From NCBI GenBank assembly GCA_963839995.1, contig CAWIXH010000013.1, forward strand, positions 124,001 to 188,000: a DNA stretch of 64,000 bases, given 5' to 3'. Position 1 is the stretch's first letter. Each line of letters opens with the position of its first letter. Below the pieces are notes generated by a model. It saw nothing but the letters and a program-made list of their open reading frames with translations. It was not told the DNA's origin and ran no database searches. Both the position numbers and the translations under genes were made by a program. The DNA comes from CAWIUB01 sp963839995 (GTDB lineage: Bacteria > Actinomycetota > Actinomycetes > Mycobacteriales > Jatrophihabitantaceae). Shown one piece after another: positions 27,746-36,542 of this stretch.

Positions 27746-28139
27746 GGTGACGTCCAGTAGGGGCCCGTCAATAGGGTCGGATGCGGTTCGCCGCGGACTG
27801 GGCTGCAGGTCAGCGATGAGGAGTCCCCGGCACGGCTAACTGTAACCCGGGTGGCTGGTCGACGGACGTGCACCTGCACATCGACGCCCGGGGTGTGGGC
27901 TGCTGTCCGCGTGTTCTCCGTCGACGCTGCTCTCATGCTTGATGTGCAGGTGATCGTGAACGGGTGGGCCCGGCGGTTACTTCACGCCGGGCTCCCAAGC
28001 CCAAGCACTAATGACAGATCCGTCCGTCCCGCCATCAACATGTGGGGATGAGGGCAGCGGCACAGAACGAATCTTCCGGCGCGGCTCCACGTACGGCGGG
28101 CGGGCTCCCACCTCCGGCCATCACGGTTTGGGATATCTA
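27746..28139. other. gap without a recognised gene
   Basis: About 390 bp. Short open frames exist on the plus strand but have no recognisable protein features. The right edge runs into the mgtA fragment. Confidence 0.4.
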
Positions 28140-28797
28140 TTTGAGCCGAGTGTTGCTGGTCAGCGGTTCGCCATCGCGAACAGGATCAAGTACGTGCTGA
28201 TGGGCACCTCCAGCAACTTCGGCAACATGTTCTCCGCTGCCGGCGCGTCGCTGTTTCTGTCCTTCCTGCCGATGCTGCCCAGCCAGATCCTGCTCAACAA
28301 CCTGCTGTATGACTCCAGCCAACTGGCCATCCCTACCGACAACGTCGACGAGGACCAGCCGCACCGGCCCTCGCACTGGGACATCGGGTTCATCCGCCGG
28401 TTCATGACCGTCTTCGGCCCGCTCAGCTCGGTGTTCGACTTCCTCACCTTCGCCGTCATGCTGTGGGTCTTCCACGCCCACGCCGCGGAGTTCCGCTCCG
28501 GCTGGTTCGTCGACTCTCTGGCCACCTAGACCCTGGTCATCTTCGCCATCCGGACCCGCCGCGTCCCGTTCTTCCGCAGCCACCCAGCCTGCCGCTCACC
28601 CTGGCCGCGCTCAGCGTCGTCACCGTCGGCGCACTGCTGCCGGCCACCCCGCTCGCGCACACGCTGGGCTTCGACCCGCTGACCGGCGGGTTCTTCGCCG
28701 CGCTGACCGGCATGGTCATCATCTACCTGCTGCTCATCGAAGTCGGCAAGCGGCACTTCTACCGCGCCGCCCGCGTCACCATCACCACCGAACGGCG
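28140..28797 (+). pseudogene. C-terminal fragment of a magnesium-translocating P-type ATPase (mgtA-like)
   Basis: Begins in mid-gene: IKYVLMGTSSNFGNMFSAAG, MLPSQILLNNLLYD, DIGFIRRFMTVFGPLSSVFD are the hinge and membrane segments M5-M7 of MgtA/MgtB ATPases. At 28527-28529 an amber codon replaces the Gln of the conserved ATQTLVIF. The following residues (TLVIFAIRTRRVPFF) are still readable. A frameshift near 28580 then leads to LPLTLAALSVVTVGALLPAT and the last helices. The catalytic N-terminal three quarters, including the phosphorylation loop, are missing. Confidence 0.82.
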
Positions 28798-28800
28798 CCC

Positions 28801-28942
28801 CTACAACCGAACCCGGCACCTCGTGCCACAACACGAGCAGCTCCATGTCTTTCGCGGCCTCACCACGGCCACGCTGCACCAGCAGCCGGAACACCGTCCG
28901 CGCAAGCGCATACACGATCGACAACAACACCGAAACGATCAT
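28801..28942 (-). pseudogene. N-terminal remnant of an integrase-core transposase
   Basis: MIVSVLLSIVYALARTVFRL followed by GEAAKDMELLVLWHEV resembles the N-terminus of actinobacterial integrase-core transposases (which continue with RHQVAVLRRQV-type text). Similarity ends after about 45 residues, where the sequence runs into the mgtA remnant in antisense. Confidence 0.5.
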
Positions 28943-29110
28943 GCCGAACCGAGGTTATTGAGCCCCACAGGGCGGCGCATCTCATGACCGGGACCCCGTA
29001 CCGCCCATGCTGCCTCTTTGTGTCCGACACAGTCCCCATCCAGTGCGGCCCTTCGGTAATCCGCTACCACGCATGGCGAATCCGCAACGCCCAGCGCAAA
29101 TATGCCCCCC

Positions 29111-29457
29111 GCGTGCCCGAGACGGTACGCCGAGACACCGCGCATCCAAGCGGTCAACCGCCCGACGTGCGATTCCGGCGCATCAGTCCTCCCGGCGGAT
29201 CAGCTCACCAGTACTCTCGCCAGCGCTGTCGTAGACGAGCGATGTCAGCGGACGCCACCCCGACTGCTACCGCGGCCGCGAAGCTGATCACGACGATGAT
29301 TGCCAGCTTCAGCAGACGACGTGCGCGAGGCATAGCGTCATTGTGGATCGTCATCCCGCTCCCCTCCTCTCAGACGGACGGACCGTCGACGCGTGCCCCA
29401 AGCACGTTACCGCTACAGCGCGTGTCCAAGCGGTGAACCGGCCGACACGCGATCCGG
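29111..29457. repeat. pair of imperfect direct repeats, about 67 bp each
   Basis: 29111-29178 and 29391-29457 align over their whole length with roughly three quarters identity. The best-conserved part is CCAAGCGGT(C/G)AACCG followed by CGA and CGAT-CCGG. They flank the small membrane-protein gene at 29205-29354. Nature unknown: duplicated regulatory RNA or promoter region, or short repetitive element. Confidence 0.55.
29205..29354 (-). CDS. 49-residue single-span membrane protein
   Basis: ATG at 29354 preceded by an unusually strong Shine-Dalgarno (AGGAGGGGAGCGGGATG). The product starts MTIHNDAMPRARRLLK, has one membrane helix (LAIIVVISFAAAVAVGVASA) and a basic end RLRQRWREYW. Positive charges flank the helix on both sides. 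The ribosome-binding site and the clean single-pass design support a real small gene. Function unknown; sits between two copies of an imperfect direct repeat. Confidence 0.55.
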   Translation of the reverse strand: MTIHNDAMPRARRLLKLAIIVVISFAAAVAVGVASADIARLRQRWREYW

Positions 29458-29724
29458 GTCGTTCAGCGGCTCCCATCGACGGGGCCTATCGACGCCAGGT
29501 CATCCAGTTCGGCAGGCGCGCCCCACGCGCGCATTCCTTCGTGAGTCAACGAACGCCTCTATGCGCGCATTTTTGATGAGTCAACGAGGGGCCTCGCCAG
29601 GGGATAGTCCGGGTATTCAATACTTGTCGTGGCGCCGGTTTTTCCGGACGATGATGACTGGCTTTCCGAAATCGAGATGCCACGCCGCCGGCGGCCGCCG
29701 AAACAGATGATCTTATTAGGCTGG
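29355..29724. other. gap left of intron copy 1
   Basis: About 370 bp containing the second direct-repeat arm (29391-29457) and a short repeated GAGTCAACGA near 29541 and 29577. No gene recognised. It is the 3'-exon side of the resident outer intron. Confidence 0.4.
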
Positions 29725-29798
29725 GTCGGGTAGCCGGGGGGAATCGCACCCCCCGGCTCCCACAGATCCGTACGTGACAGTCTCCCGTCATACGGCTC
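29725..29798 (-). ncRNA. group II intron domains V and VI (outer intron, copy 1)
   Basis: Minus-strand domain V at 29763-29798 reads GAGCCGTATGACGGGAG, then ACTGTCACGTACGGATCTG, a near-canonical AGC-bearing hairpin. Domain VI follows as AGCCGGGGGG paired with CCCCCCGGCT, then the bulged branch-point A and CCC-GAC. Confidence 0.9.
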
Positions 29799-29810
29799 TT
29801 GTTGTCCTGA

Positions 29811-30474
29811 TCATCTGGCGGCCGGTTTCGCCCAAGCCCAGTGTGCGAAGTACCGCGGCTGTGACACCGCCGCGCCGCTCATCGACTGGATCGCTTTGTT
29901 CCAGGTGCTGAGCTTCTTGTACTTGTTCATGATCCACCGCAGCAGGTAGGTGTTGATGCGATGGAGCACGGGATACAGCGCCGTGCGGTAGAAGGCCCCG
30001 TAGTAAGCGATCCACCCCCTCACCACCGGATTGATCATCCGGGCGAGGTCTTCGGCGCTGCTGCCGGTCCGCCGGTGCAGTCGCCAGGACCGTACCCGCT
30101 TCCCGATCTTCTTCAGGGCGTCCTTGCTGATCGCGGGCAGGAAGGACAGGAAGTGCACCCCATCCGCCCGCCGCGCGTGCCGTGGCCGGAACGTGTAGCC
30201 CAGGAACGTGAACGACGTGTGCTCGAACTCGCCACGCCGGTTACTGTCCTTGCAGTACACGATCTTCGTCTTGTCGGGATGCAACTCCAACCCGACCTCG
30301 GCCATCCGTTGCTGCAACGCGGCCAGCACTTTGCTGGCCTGCCACCGAGTGGCGCAGTGCACCACCGCATCGTCGGCGTAGCGCTCGAAGGCGACCGTCG
30401 GGAACTCCCGAGCCAGCCAGGTATCGAACGCATAGTGCATGAACAGATTCGTCAGCACGGGCGAGATCGCTGAC
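29811..30474 (-). pseudogene. C-terminal part of outer intron RT-maturase, copy 1
   Basis: GSAISPVLTNLFMHYAFDTW, then the RT active site FERYADDAVVH, LHPDKTKIVYCKD, and the maturase domain X (INPVVRGWIAYYGAFYRTAL) to WAWAKPAAR. It begins abruptly at the RIT element boundary at 30475. The preceding PQG lies on the other side of RIT. Without RIT excision and inner-intron splicing, no full maturase can be made from this copy. Confidence 0.88.
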
Positions 30475-30568
30475 CCTTATGAACAGCGTTGGTTTATGCG
30501 CAGCGCCCGGCGGTTGCCGCGGGTGGGTGCGGTCGTGACGACGAAACGCTGCGCATAACGCCGGACGG
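30475..30568. repeat. RIT left terminal inverted repeat, copy 1
   Basis: 94 bp, begins CCTTATGAACAGCG and ends CGCCGGACGG. Exact reverse complement of 33835-33928. Confidence 0.92.
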
Positions 30569-30625
30569 ACTCTGATCACGCGGCTCGGCACGGTGCCGGG
30601 CTTTCGTGATTGGAGGTCGACCGTC

Positions 30626-31855
30626 GTGATGGCTGTTTCCGAACTGGTGTCCGGGTTGGACGCCGAGTTGGCCCGTCTGGGTTACAAGCCCTCGACGATG
30701 GTCTGGTACAGGGGCTGCTGGCGCCGCCTGGAGGGGTTCTTCGCTTCGCGTGGCGTGCAGGAGTTCTCGCTGGATGTCGCGATGGCGTGGGTCGATCAGG
30801 CCTGCGGCTTCTTCGACAAGGAGCAGGCCGGCACGCTGAAAGCGACCGACGTGTACTTGTTCCGGGTCGCGGCGATGCTCGACGACTTCGCCGTCCACGG
30901 CGCGGTGCTGCGTCGTTACGCCCGCACGGTGGACAAGCTGACCGCAGTCGAGGCCGACGTTCTGGCGCGGTTCCAGGCATGGCTCCGGGACAGTGGCTGC
31001 GCCGCGTCGACGGTGCGCGCCTACGGCACGGTAGCCGGGGAATTCCTCGCATTCACCGGCACGAGGGGCGGGCTGGCCGGGCTGGACGCCAGGATCATCG
31101 ACGCGTTCGTGGCCACCCTGGCCGGCTACCAGGCCAAGACGGTGGAACACAAACTGTGCGCCGTCCGATCGTTCCTGCGGTTCGCCAGCAACGACGGACT
31201 CGTCGACGGCACGATGCTGGAGGCGGTGCCGGCGGCGAAGTCGTCCAGACAGGCCAGGATCCCGTCGGTGTGGGATCCGGCCGACGTGGCCAAGATCCTG
31301 CGGGCGGTCGACCGCGGAAACCCGTGCGGCAAACGCGATTACGCGATCATCCTGCTGATCACTCGGCTCGGGCTGCGCGGCATCGACGTCAAAAGGCTGC
31401 GGTTCGCCGACCTCGACTGGCCCGGTAACCAGCTGTCGGTGGTGCAGGCCAAGACCGGCCACCGGGTGGCGCTGCCGCTGCTCAAGGACGTCGGCTGGGC
31501 GGTCATCGACTACCTGCGTCACGGCCGCCCGGCATGCGACTGCCCGCAGGTGTTCGTCCGGCACACCGCCCCGATCGGTCCGTTCTCCGACCAGGATCAC
31601 CTGCACCAGATCCTGGCCAAGCACGCCCGGACCGCCCGCGTGCCGCTGGGCGAGCAGCGCCGCCACGGCATGCACTCGCTGCGGCACACGCTGGCGACCC
31701 GGCTGCTGGAAGACGGCACCCCGGTCGAGCAGATCGCCGACATCCTCGGTCACCAGTCGGTCGCGTCGACCGGCGTGTACTTGAAATCGTCGCTGCGGTT
31801 GTTGGCGCAGTGCGCCCTGGACCCGGACGCACCGACGCCGGGGCTGACACGATGA
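30626..31855 (+). CDS. RIT tyrosine recombinase 1 (copy 1)
   Basis: 409-residue phage-type integrase. N-terminal SAM-like core-binding domain (about 5-100). Catalytic domain: Arg in RLGLRGIDVKRLRF, His-x-x-Arg in HSLRHTLATRLL, His in ILGHQSVASTG, nucleophile Tyr in TGVYLKSS. The GTG at 30626 with GGAGG about 9 bp upstream is chosen because copy 2 has ACG where copy 1 has the next codon ATG. The stop overlaps the next gene (ATGA). Confidence 0.9.
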   Translation: MMAVSELVSGLDAELARLGYKPSTMVWYRGCWRRLEGFFASRGVQEFSLDVAMAWVDQACGFFDKEQAGTLKATDVYLFRVAAMLDDFAVHGAVLRRYARTVDKLTAVEADVLARFQAWLRDSGCAASTVRAYGTVAGEFLAFTGTRGGLAGLDARIIDAFVATLAGYQAKTVEHKLCAVRSFLRFASNDGLVDGTMLEAVPAAKSSRQARIPSVWDPADVAKILRAVDRGNPCGKRDYAIILLITRLGLRGIDVKRLRFADLDWPGNQLSVVQAKTGHRVALPLLKDVGWAVIDYLRHGRPACDCPQVFVRHTAPIGPFSDQDHLHQILAKHARTARVPLGEQRRHGMHSLRHTLATRLLEDGTPVEQIADILGHQSVASTGVYLKSSLRLLAQCALDPDAPTPGLTR

Positions 31856-32838
31856 GCGCGGTCCTCACGCTGCCGGACGCGATCGCGGCGCTGGTGGCCG
31901 AAAAGCGTGCCGTCGGCTACCGCTACAACGCCGAGGCGCGGGTGCTGGCCCGGTTCGAGGCGTTCAGCCGCCGCGAGTTCCCCGAGTCGGACACGCTCAC
32001 CGAGGCGTCGGTGCAGGCGTGGATCGCCGCGGCCCGGCGGCGGCAGGTCCAACCGGCGACCTTGCAGGGGCTGGCCGCGCCGGTCCGGGAGTTGGCCCGC
32101 TGGCTGGGCCGGCACGGCGAGACGGCCTACCTGCTGCCCCGGGCCGCGTTGCCCAGGCCGGCCCGGTACGTCCCGCACATCTACACCGACCAGCAACTGG
32201 CGGCGCTGTTCGCGCAGACCGACCGATGCCACTACTGCGCGGAGGTTCCGCTGCGGCACCTGGTCATGCCGGTGCTGTTCCGCACGATCTACGCCTGCGG
32301 GCTGCGCTGCTCAGAAGCCCGGCTGCTGCGCGTCGAGGACGTCGACATCGACATCGGCGTGCTGCAGATCCGCGACGCGAAAGGCGGCAAAGACCGGCAG
32401 GTCCCCGCCTCCGAGCCGCTCCGCGAAAGGCTGGCCGGCTACCACAGCCAGGTCGCCGGGCATCCGAACCGGCGGGACTGGTTCTTCCCCGGCGCCAGGC
32501 CGGGCCAGCCGCTGACGCTCGGCAACGTCTACCACAACTTCCGCCGGTTCCTCTGGCAGGCGGGCATCTCCCACGGCGGACCCGGGCACGGACCCCGGGT
32601 TCACGACCTCCGAACTACCTTTGCGGTGAACAACCTGCGGTCCTGGTTCGCCCAGGGGCGCGACGTCGGCGCGCTGCTGCCGGTGCTGCAGTCCTACCTG
32701 GGCCACTCATCCATCGCCGACACCGCCTACTACCTGCACCTGACCGCCGAGTCCTACCCGGACATCACCACCCGCGTGCAACAGGCGATCGGCGATGTCG
32801 TCCCGCCCGTCACGGCAGGACCGTCTGATGGCCACTGA
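31852..32838 (+). CDS. RIT tyrosine recombinase 2 (copy 1)
   Basis: 328-residue tyrosine recombinase. Catalytic motifs: YACGLRCSEARLLRVEDVD (Arg), KGGKDRQVP (Lys), RVHDLRTTFAV (His-x-x-Arg), YLGHSSIADTAYYLH (His and Tyr). ATG at 31852 overlaps the recombinase 1 stop. Intact here, whereas the copy-2 homologue has a 1-bp deletion. Confidence 0.9.
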   Translation: MSAVLTLPDAIAALVAEKRAVGYRYNAEARVLARFEAFSRREFPESDTLTEASVQAWIAAARRRQVQPATLQGLAAPVRELARWLGRHGETAYLLPRAALPRPARYVPHIYTDQQLAALFAQTDRCHYCAEVPLRHLVMPVLFRTIYACGLRCSEARLLRVEDVDIDIGVLQIRDAKGGKDRQVPASEPLRERLAGYHSQVAGHPNRRDWFFPGARPGQPLTLGNVYHNFRRFLWQAGISHGGPGHGPRVHDLRTTFAVNNLRSWFAQGRDVGALLPVLQSYLGHSSIADTAYYLHLTAESYPDITTRVQQAIGDVVPPVTAGPSDGH

Positions 32839-33832
32839 CTTCGCGGTCTTCCTGCGCCGCTTCCTGACCAGCCACCTGGCCGGGCTGCGCGGCTACTCAA
32901 CCAACACGATCGCCTCCTACCGCGACGCGTTCAAACTCCTGATCTGCTACTTCCGCGACGAGCGTTCCATCCCACCGGACAAGCTCACCCTCGAGCTGAT
33001 CGACGCCGCCGCCATCACCGGGTTCCTCGACTGGCTGCGCACCAGCCGGCACAACAGCGCCTCGACCTGCAACCAGCGGCTGGCCGCGATCGACTCGTTC
33101 TTCACCTGGATGCAGACCCAGGACCCGGCCCGGATGGCCTGCTGCCAAGACATCCTCGCGATCCCCGCCAGCAAACACGACCGCCCGGCGGTGGCTCACC
33201 TATCCGTCGAGCAGACCCGGCAACTGCTCGCCGCACCCGACCGATCCACCCGCAACGGCCGACGCGACGCGACCCTGCTGGCCACCCTCTACGACACCGC
33301 GGCCAGGGTTCAGGAACTCGCCGATCTGACCGTGCGTGACCTTCGCCTGGATCACCCCGCGATGGCCGCCCTGACCGGCAAAGGACGCAAGACCCGTCAC
33401 GTCCCGCTCGGCGCCAACACGACAGCGCTGCTGGCCGCCTACCTCGCCGAACGGCATCTCGACGGCCAGGGCTACGAGGACCACCCGGTGTTCTTCAACC
33501 AGCGTCGGGACAAACTCAGCCGCGGCGGAATCGCCTGGATCATTCACAAGTACCAGACCCGAGCAGCCGACCCGGCACTCGCCAACGCCCACCTCAGTCC
33601 ACACGTCCTCCGGCACAGCCGGGCCATGCACCTCTACGACAGCGGTGTTCCGCTGCCCTACATCCGCGACATCCTCGGCCACGTCGACCTAGCCAGCACC
33701 GAGATCTACGCCCGCGCCTCCACCGAGGCCAAACGCAAGGCCCTCGAAGCCGTCTACGCCGACGTCGTCACCGCCGACCTGGCCGAATGGAACCAGAACC
33801 CCGAACTGCTCGACTGGCTCGCCAGCCTCTGA
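32828..33832 (+). CDS. RIT tyrosine recombinase 3 (copy 1)
   Basis: 334-residue tyrosine recombinase: N-terminal core-binding domain with YSTNTIASYRDAFKLLICYF, then YDTAARVQELADLTVRDL (Arg), GKGRKTRHVPL (Lys), HVLRHSRAMHL (His-x-x-Arg), ILGHVDLASTEIYARAS (His, Tyr). ATG at 32828 overlaps recombinase 2 by 11 bp. All five catalytic positions are present. Confidence 0.9.
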   Translation: MATDFAVFLRRFLTSHLAGLRGYSTNTIASYRDAFKLLICYFRDERSIPPDKLTLELIDAAAITGFLDWLRTSRHNSASTCNQRLAAIDSFFTWMQTQDPARMACCQDILAIPASKHDRPAVAHLSVEQTRQLLAAPDRSTRNGRRDATLLATLYDTAARVQELADLTVRDLRLDHPAMAALTGKGRKTRHVPLGANTTALLAAYLAERHLDGQGYEDHPVFFNQRRDKLSRGGIAWIIHKYQTRAADPALANAHLSPHVLRHSRAMHLYDSGVPLPYIRDILGHVDLASTEIYARASTEAKRKALEAVYADVVTADLAEWNQNPELLDWLASL

Positions 33833-33834
33833 CC

Positions 33835-33928
33835 CCGTCCGGCGTTATGCGCAGCGTTTCGTCGTCACGACCGCACCCACCCGCGGCAACCGCCGGGCGC
33901 TGCGCATAAACCAACGCTGTTCATAAGG
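33835..33928. repeat. RIT right terminal inverted repeat, copy 1
   Basis: Exact reverse complement of 30475-30568. It starts 2 bp after the recombinase 3 stop. Confidence 0.92.
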
Positions 33929-33958
33929 CGGATTATGCGCAGCTGCGCATAATCCGCC
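33927..33958. repeat. 32-bp perfect palindrome at RIT right edge
   Basis: Centred on AGCT, with arms GGCGGATTATGCGC. It overlaps the outer 2 bp of the right inverted repeat and extends into the RT gene. In copy 2 the right arm has two mismatches (GAGCC in place of CCGCC), keeping the RT coding sequence PQGS. Confidence 0.85.
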
Positions 33959-34133
33959 CTGTGGGGTTCCCCGGTCCCGCTTCAGCAAGACCCCGTCGGG
34001 CTGCTGCACGTCCGCGGCCAGCCACCGCTTCACGTACAACACCACCCAACGGGCATCGGTGTGTGCCTCGACGGCCTTGACGATCAGGTCCCACCGGACG
34101 GTGTCGAAGAACTTCCGGACATCCAAATCGATC
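33954..34133 (-). pseudogene. middle fragment of outer intron RT, copy 1
   Basis: IDLDVRKFFDTVRWDLIVKA, then YVKRWLAADVQQ and LLKRDRGTPQG: RT motifs 1 to 3 of an LtrA-type group II RT. Bounded by the inner intron on one side and RIT on the other. Joins in frame to the N-terminal piece ending CRQRCWMYDW and the C-terminal piece starting SAISPV. Confidence 0.85.
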
Positions 34134-34172
34134 GTTCCCGGTAGGGACCGCCCTCGCGGGTGGCCCCCCGGA

Positions 34173-34207
34173 CAGATCCCAGCGAGCGGAACTACCGCAC
34201 TGGGCTC
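34173..34207 (-). ncRNA. inner intron domain V, copy 1
   Basis: Starts GAGCCCAG (AGC triad) and closes CTGGGATCTG, with a GCGG-TAGT-CCGC top hairpin and the CG-side bulge: the domain V pattern. The inner RT stop lies within it. Confidence 0.75.
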
Positions 34208-35681
34208 CTGCCTTGGGTGCGGGCGTCGAACCGGACGTTCGGCCAGGGATGCGTGATACGGGCAGCAGGCAGCCATCGTGCTTCGAGCCGGCCCATCCTC
34301 TGCCAGGTCAGGCGGTGGCGCTGGCTCCGGCGCCGAAGCGTCCGGCCCCAGTGCCGCGTGACCTGCTTGCGGAAGGCCGTCACGGCCGCGATGTTGCCGG
34401 GCACCGCGTAGTAGGCGGTATGTCCCCGCACCACGCTGCCCAGCCATTGCCCCTGCTCTGCGATGGGCCAATGCCGACGTTGCTCGAGCAAGGCGTTCAC
34501 CTCGCGCAGCTTGGCCGCCATTCTTTTCGCGATCGTCTTGCGCCGCAGCGCGAACCGTCCCGCTCTCGTCTTCCCGCACATGTGCGTGAAGCCGAGGAAC
34601 GCGAACGTCTCGGGCCTACCGAGGCCCCGCCGCCTGCGGTTCTCGGCGGCGAACCGCCCGAACTCGATCAGGCGTGTCTTCTCGGTGTTCAGCTCCAGGT
34701 TGAACCTGGCAAAGCGTTGCACCAGGTCCGCTTGGAACCGTTCGGCATCAGCGCGATGCTGAAAGCCAACAACGATGTCGTCGGCGAAACGCACGATGAT
34801 CACGTCACCATGCGCCTGCCGCTTCCGCCAGTGCTGGGCCCACAGATCGAAGACGTGGTGCAGGTAGACGTTGGCGAGCAGGGGCGATGCTGTGGCCCCT
34901 TGCGGGGCTCCCTCCTCGCTTGTCGACCACGACCCGTCCTCGATCACTCCCGCGTTCAGCCATTTCTGGATGAGCCGCAGGACCCGCTTGTCCGCGATCC
35001 GATGCTCGACGAACGTGCGCATCCACCCGTGGTCGATGGCGTCGTAGAAGCCACGGATGTCCGCGTCGAGTATCCAGTTCACCTTCTTCTTGTCGATCCC
35101 GACCGCCAGCGCATCGAGCGCCTGGTGCGGGCTACGCCCTGGCCGGAACCCATAAGAGAAGCCGACGAAGTCCACCTCGTAGATTGCGTTCAGCACCTCG
35201 ACGACCGCCCGCTGGAGGATCTTGTCCTCCACGGCGGCGATGCCGAGCGGGCGAGCCCGCCCGTCCGCCTTGGCGATGTACGCCCTCCGCGATGGCTTCG
35301 CCCGGTAGGCGCCGCGATGGACCCTGGCGTGCAGGTCCTGAAGGTTGGCCTCCAGGTCCTGCCCGTAGGCTCCCCACGTCACCCCGTCCACCCCCGTCGC
35401 GGCCTTCGGGTTGATCGCCCGGTAGGCCCTGCGGAGCCGGTCGACGGTGACGTGGTGCAGCAGCGCGGTGAACCGCGCGTTCCTGTCCGTGCAGCTTGGC
35501 GCACACGTTCCAGCGCACTTGACGCGTCGACATCACGGCTCAGGGTCCGCGACGCGTTTTGCTGGTCCGTGTTCCCCTTGGCCAGCCGTCTTTCCTCCAC
35601 CGGCTCCGCCACCGGTCGCCCGGTGTTGTTCGCCCGCTTCACAGGTACTACACGGCTGTCAGACTTCCCACGGTCGTTCAT
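34192..35681 (-). pseudogene. inner intron RT-maturase, copy 1, 4-bp deletion
   Basis: Same protein as the intact copy-2 gene (45850-47343), but 4 bp (CTTT or equivalent) are missing near 35487. The first about 67 codons are therefore out of frame; the remaining frame opens at MDGVTWGAYGQDLEANLQ (35391). RT motifs and FADD active site are intact downstream. The missing N-terminal residues precede RT motif 0, so residual activity from an internal start cannot be excluded. Confidence 0.85.
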
Positions 35682-36050
35682 CTCGGGCGTGCGGCTTTCG
35701 CCTTCCCCGAGCGGCCCGCCCTGCCATCACCGCGTGGCGGGCAACCGTGGGATCTCCCGGTTCTCGTGCTTAGAGACTCAACGCATGCGCAGGCTCTCTG
35801 ACCGCGCGGGGTCCGCTGACAGCTCGCGATAACGCGGCCAGCGATGTTGCCTTCCGGCCACTGGGACGGCGTCGGCACCCCGGAGAGTTGATTTCGCGGC
35901 TCAATGACCCGGCCTACGTCTTCCTCTGTCAACGCTTCGCCTGCGTCCTCACGGGCGCCGACGCATGACTCGAGGTCACCGTGGATCGCTAGTCCTTCGA
36001 TGTAGGACGTTTCCATGTCCCTTCTCTAAGCCGGTTTATCCCGGCGCTCC

Positions 36051-36542
36051 CCAGTCGTACATCCAGCATCGTTGACGGCAGGCCCCGACCGCATCCAGCG
36101 CCGACCGGTTGGGCCGGTAGCCGTAGGAGTCCGGATGAAACACCGGCTCCACTCGCGCTTCCAGCCTGGCCGCCGCCACCGTCTGAGCCACCCGATCGCC
36201 GACGGTGGGCACCCCTAACGTTCTGGTACCCAGTCCATGCGGCTTGGCGATTTCCACCGCCTTCACCGGCGGCGGAAAGTAGGTCCCCGACGACATCCGA
36301 TTCCAGATCTTGTAGAGATTGTTCTTCAGATCCGCCTCGAACGCCTCCAGCGACTGCCCATCCACCCCCGGCCCACCCTGATTCCCCTTCACCTTGAGCC
36401 AGGCGTCCCACACCTCCTGTTTCGAGATGTCGAACGGCTTGCCAGACGACTTCAACTTCTCCACCTGATTCCTCCCGGAACTCCGGTTGATCAAACAGAC
36501 GAAATCACGGACAACCCGGCCCCTTCGCTCCACCCCCATTAC
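36051..36542 (-). pseudogene. N-terminal part of outer intron RT, copy 1
   Basis: MGVERRGRVVRDFVCLINRS start, KPFDISKQEVWDAWLKVKGN, GGPGVDGQSLEAFEADLKNN and GLGTRTLGVPTVGDRVAQ (RT0/RT1 region), ending CRQRCWMYDW where the inner intron begins. The frame is open to 36689 with no conserved sequence before 36542. Confidence 0.82.

Larger units (their letters stand above)
30475..33928 (+). mobile_element. RIT element (recombinase in trio), copy 1
   Basis: A 3454-bp element with perfect 94-bp terminal inverted repeats (30475-30568, 33835-33928) enclosing three overlapping tyrosine recombinase genes in the same orientation. This is the defining layout of RIT elements. Within each repeat, the motif TTATGCGCAGCG recurs inverted as CGCTGCGCATAA. 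It is inserted in the outer intron's RT gene between PQG and SAISPV; a 3-bp TCA may be duplicated at the junctions. All three recombinases are open in this copy. Confidence 0.9.
34134..36050 (-). mobile_element. inner group II intron nested in the outer intron RT gene, copy 1
   Basis: Inserted between the codons for YDW and IDLD of the outer RT. Minus-strand domain V at 34173-34207 reads GAGCCCAGTGCGG, TAGTTCCGCTCGCTGGGATC, followed by a domain VI hairpin with a candidate branch A in GTCCCTACCGGG. The 5' end (near GAGCGCCGGGATAAACC at 36050) deviates from GUGYG, and the exact junctions are uncertain by a few bases. It encodes its own RT. Confidence 0.8.

Noticed and set aside
25726..28529. 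Amber codons at conserved positions in both the TOTE gene and the mgtA fragment as possible stop-codon recoding
   Set aside because: Both genes also carry frameshifts and deletions, and intact housekeeping genes show no internal amber codons. Nonsense mutations in pseudogenes are the simpler explanation.
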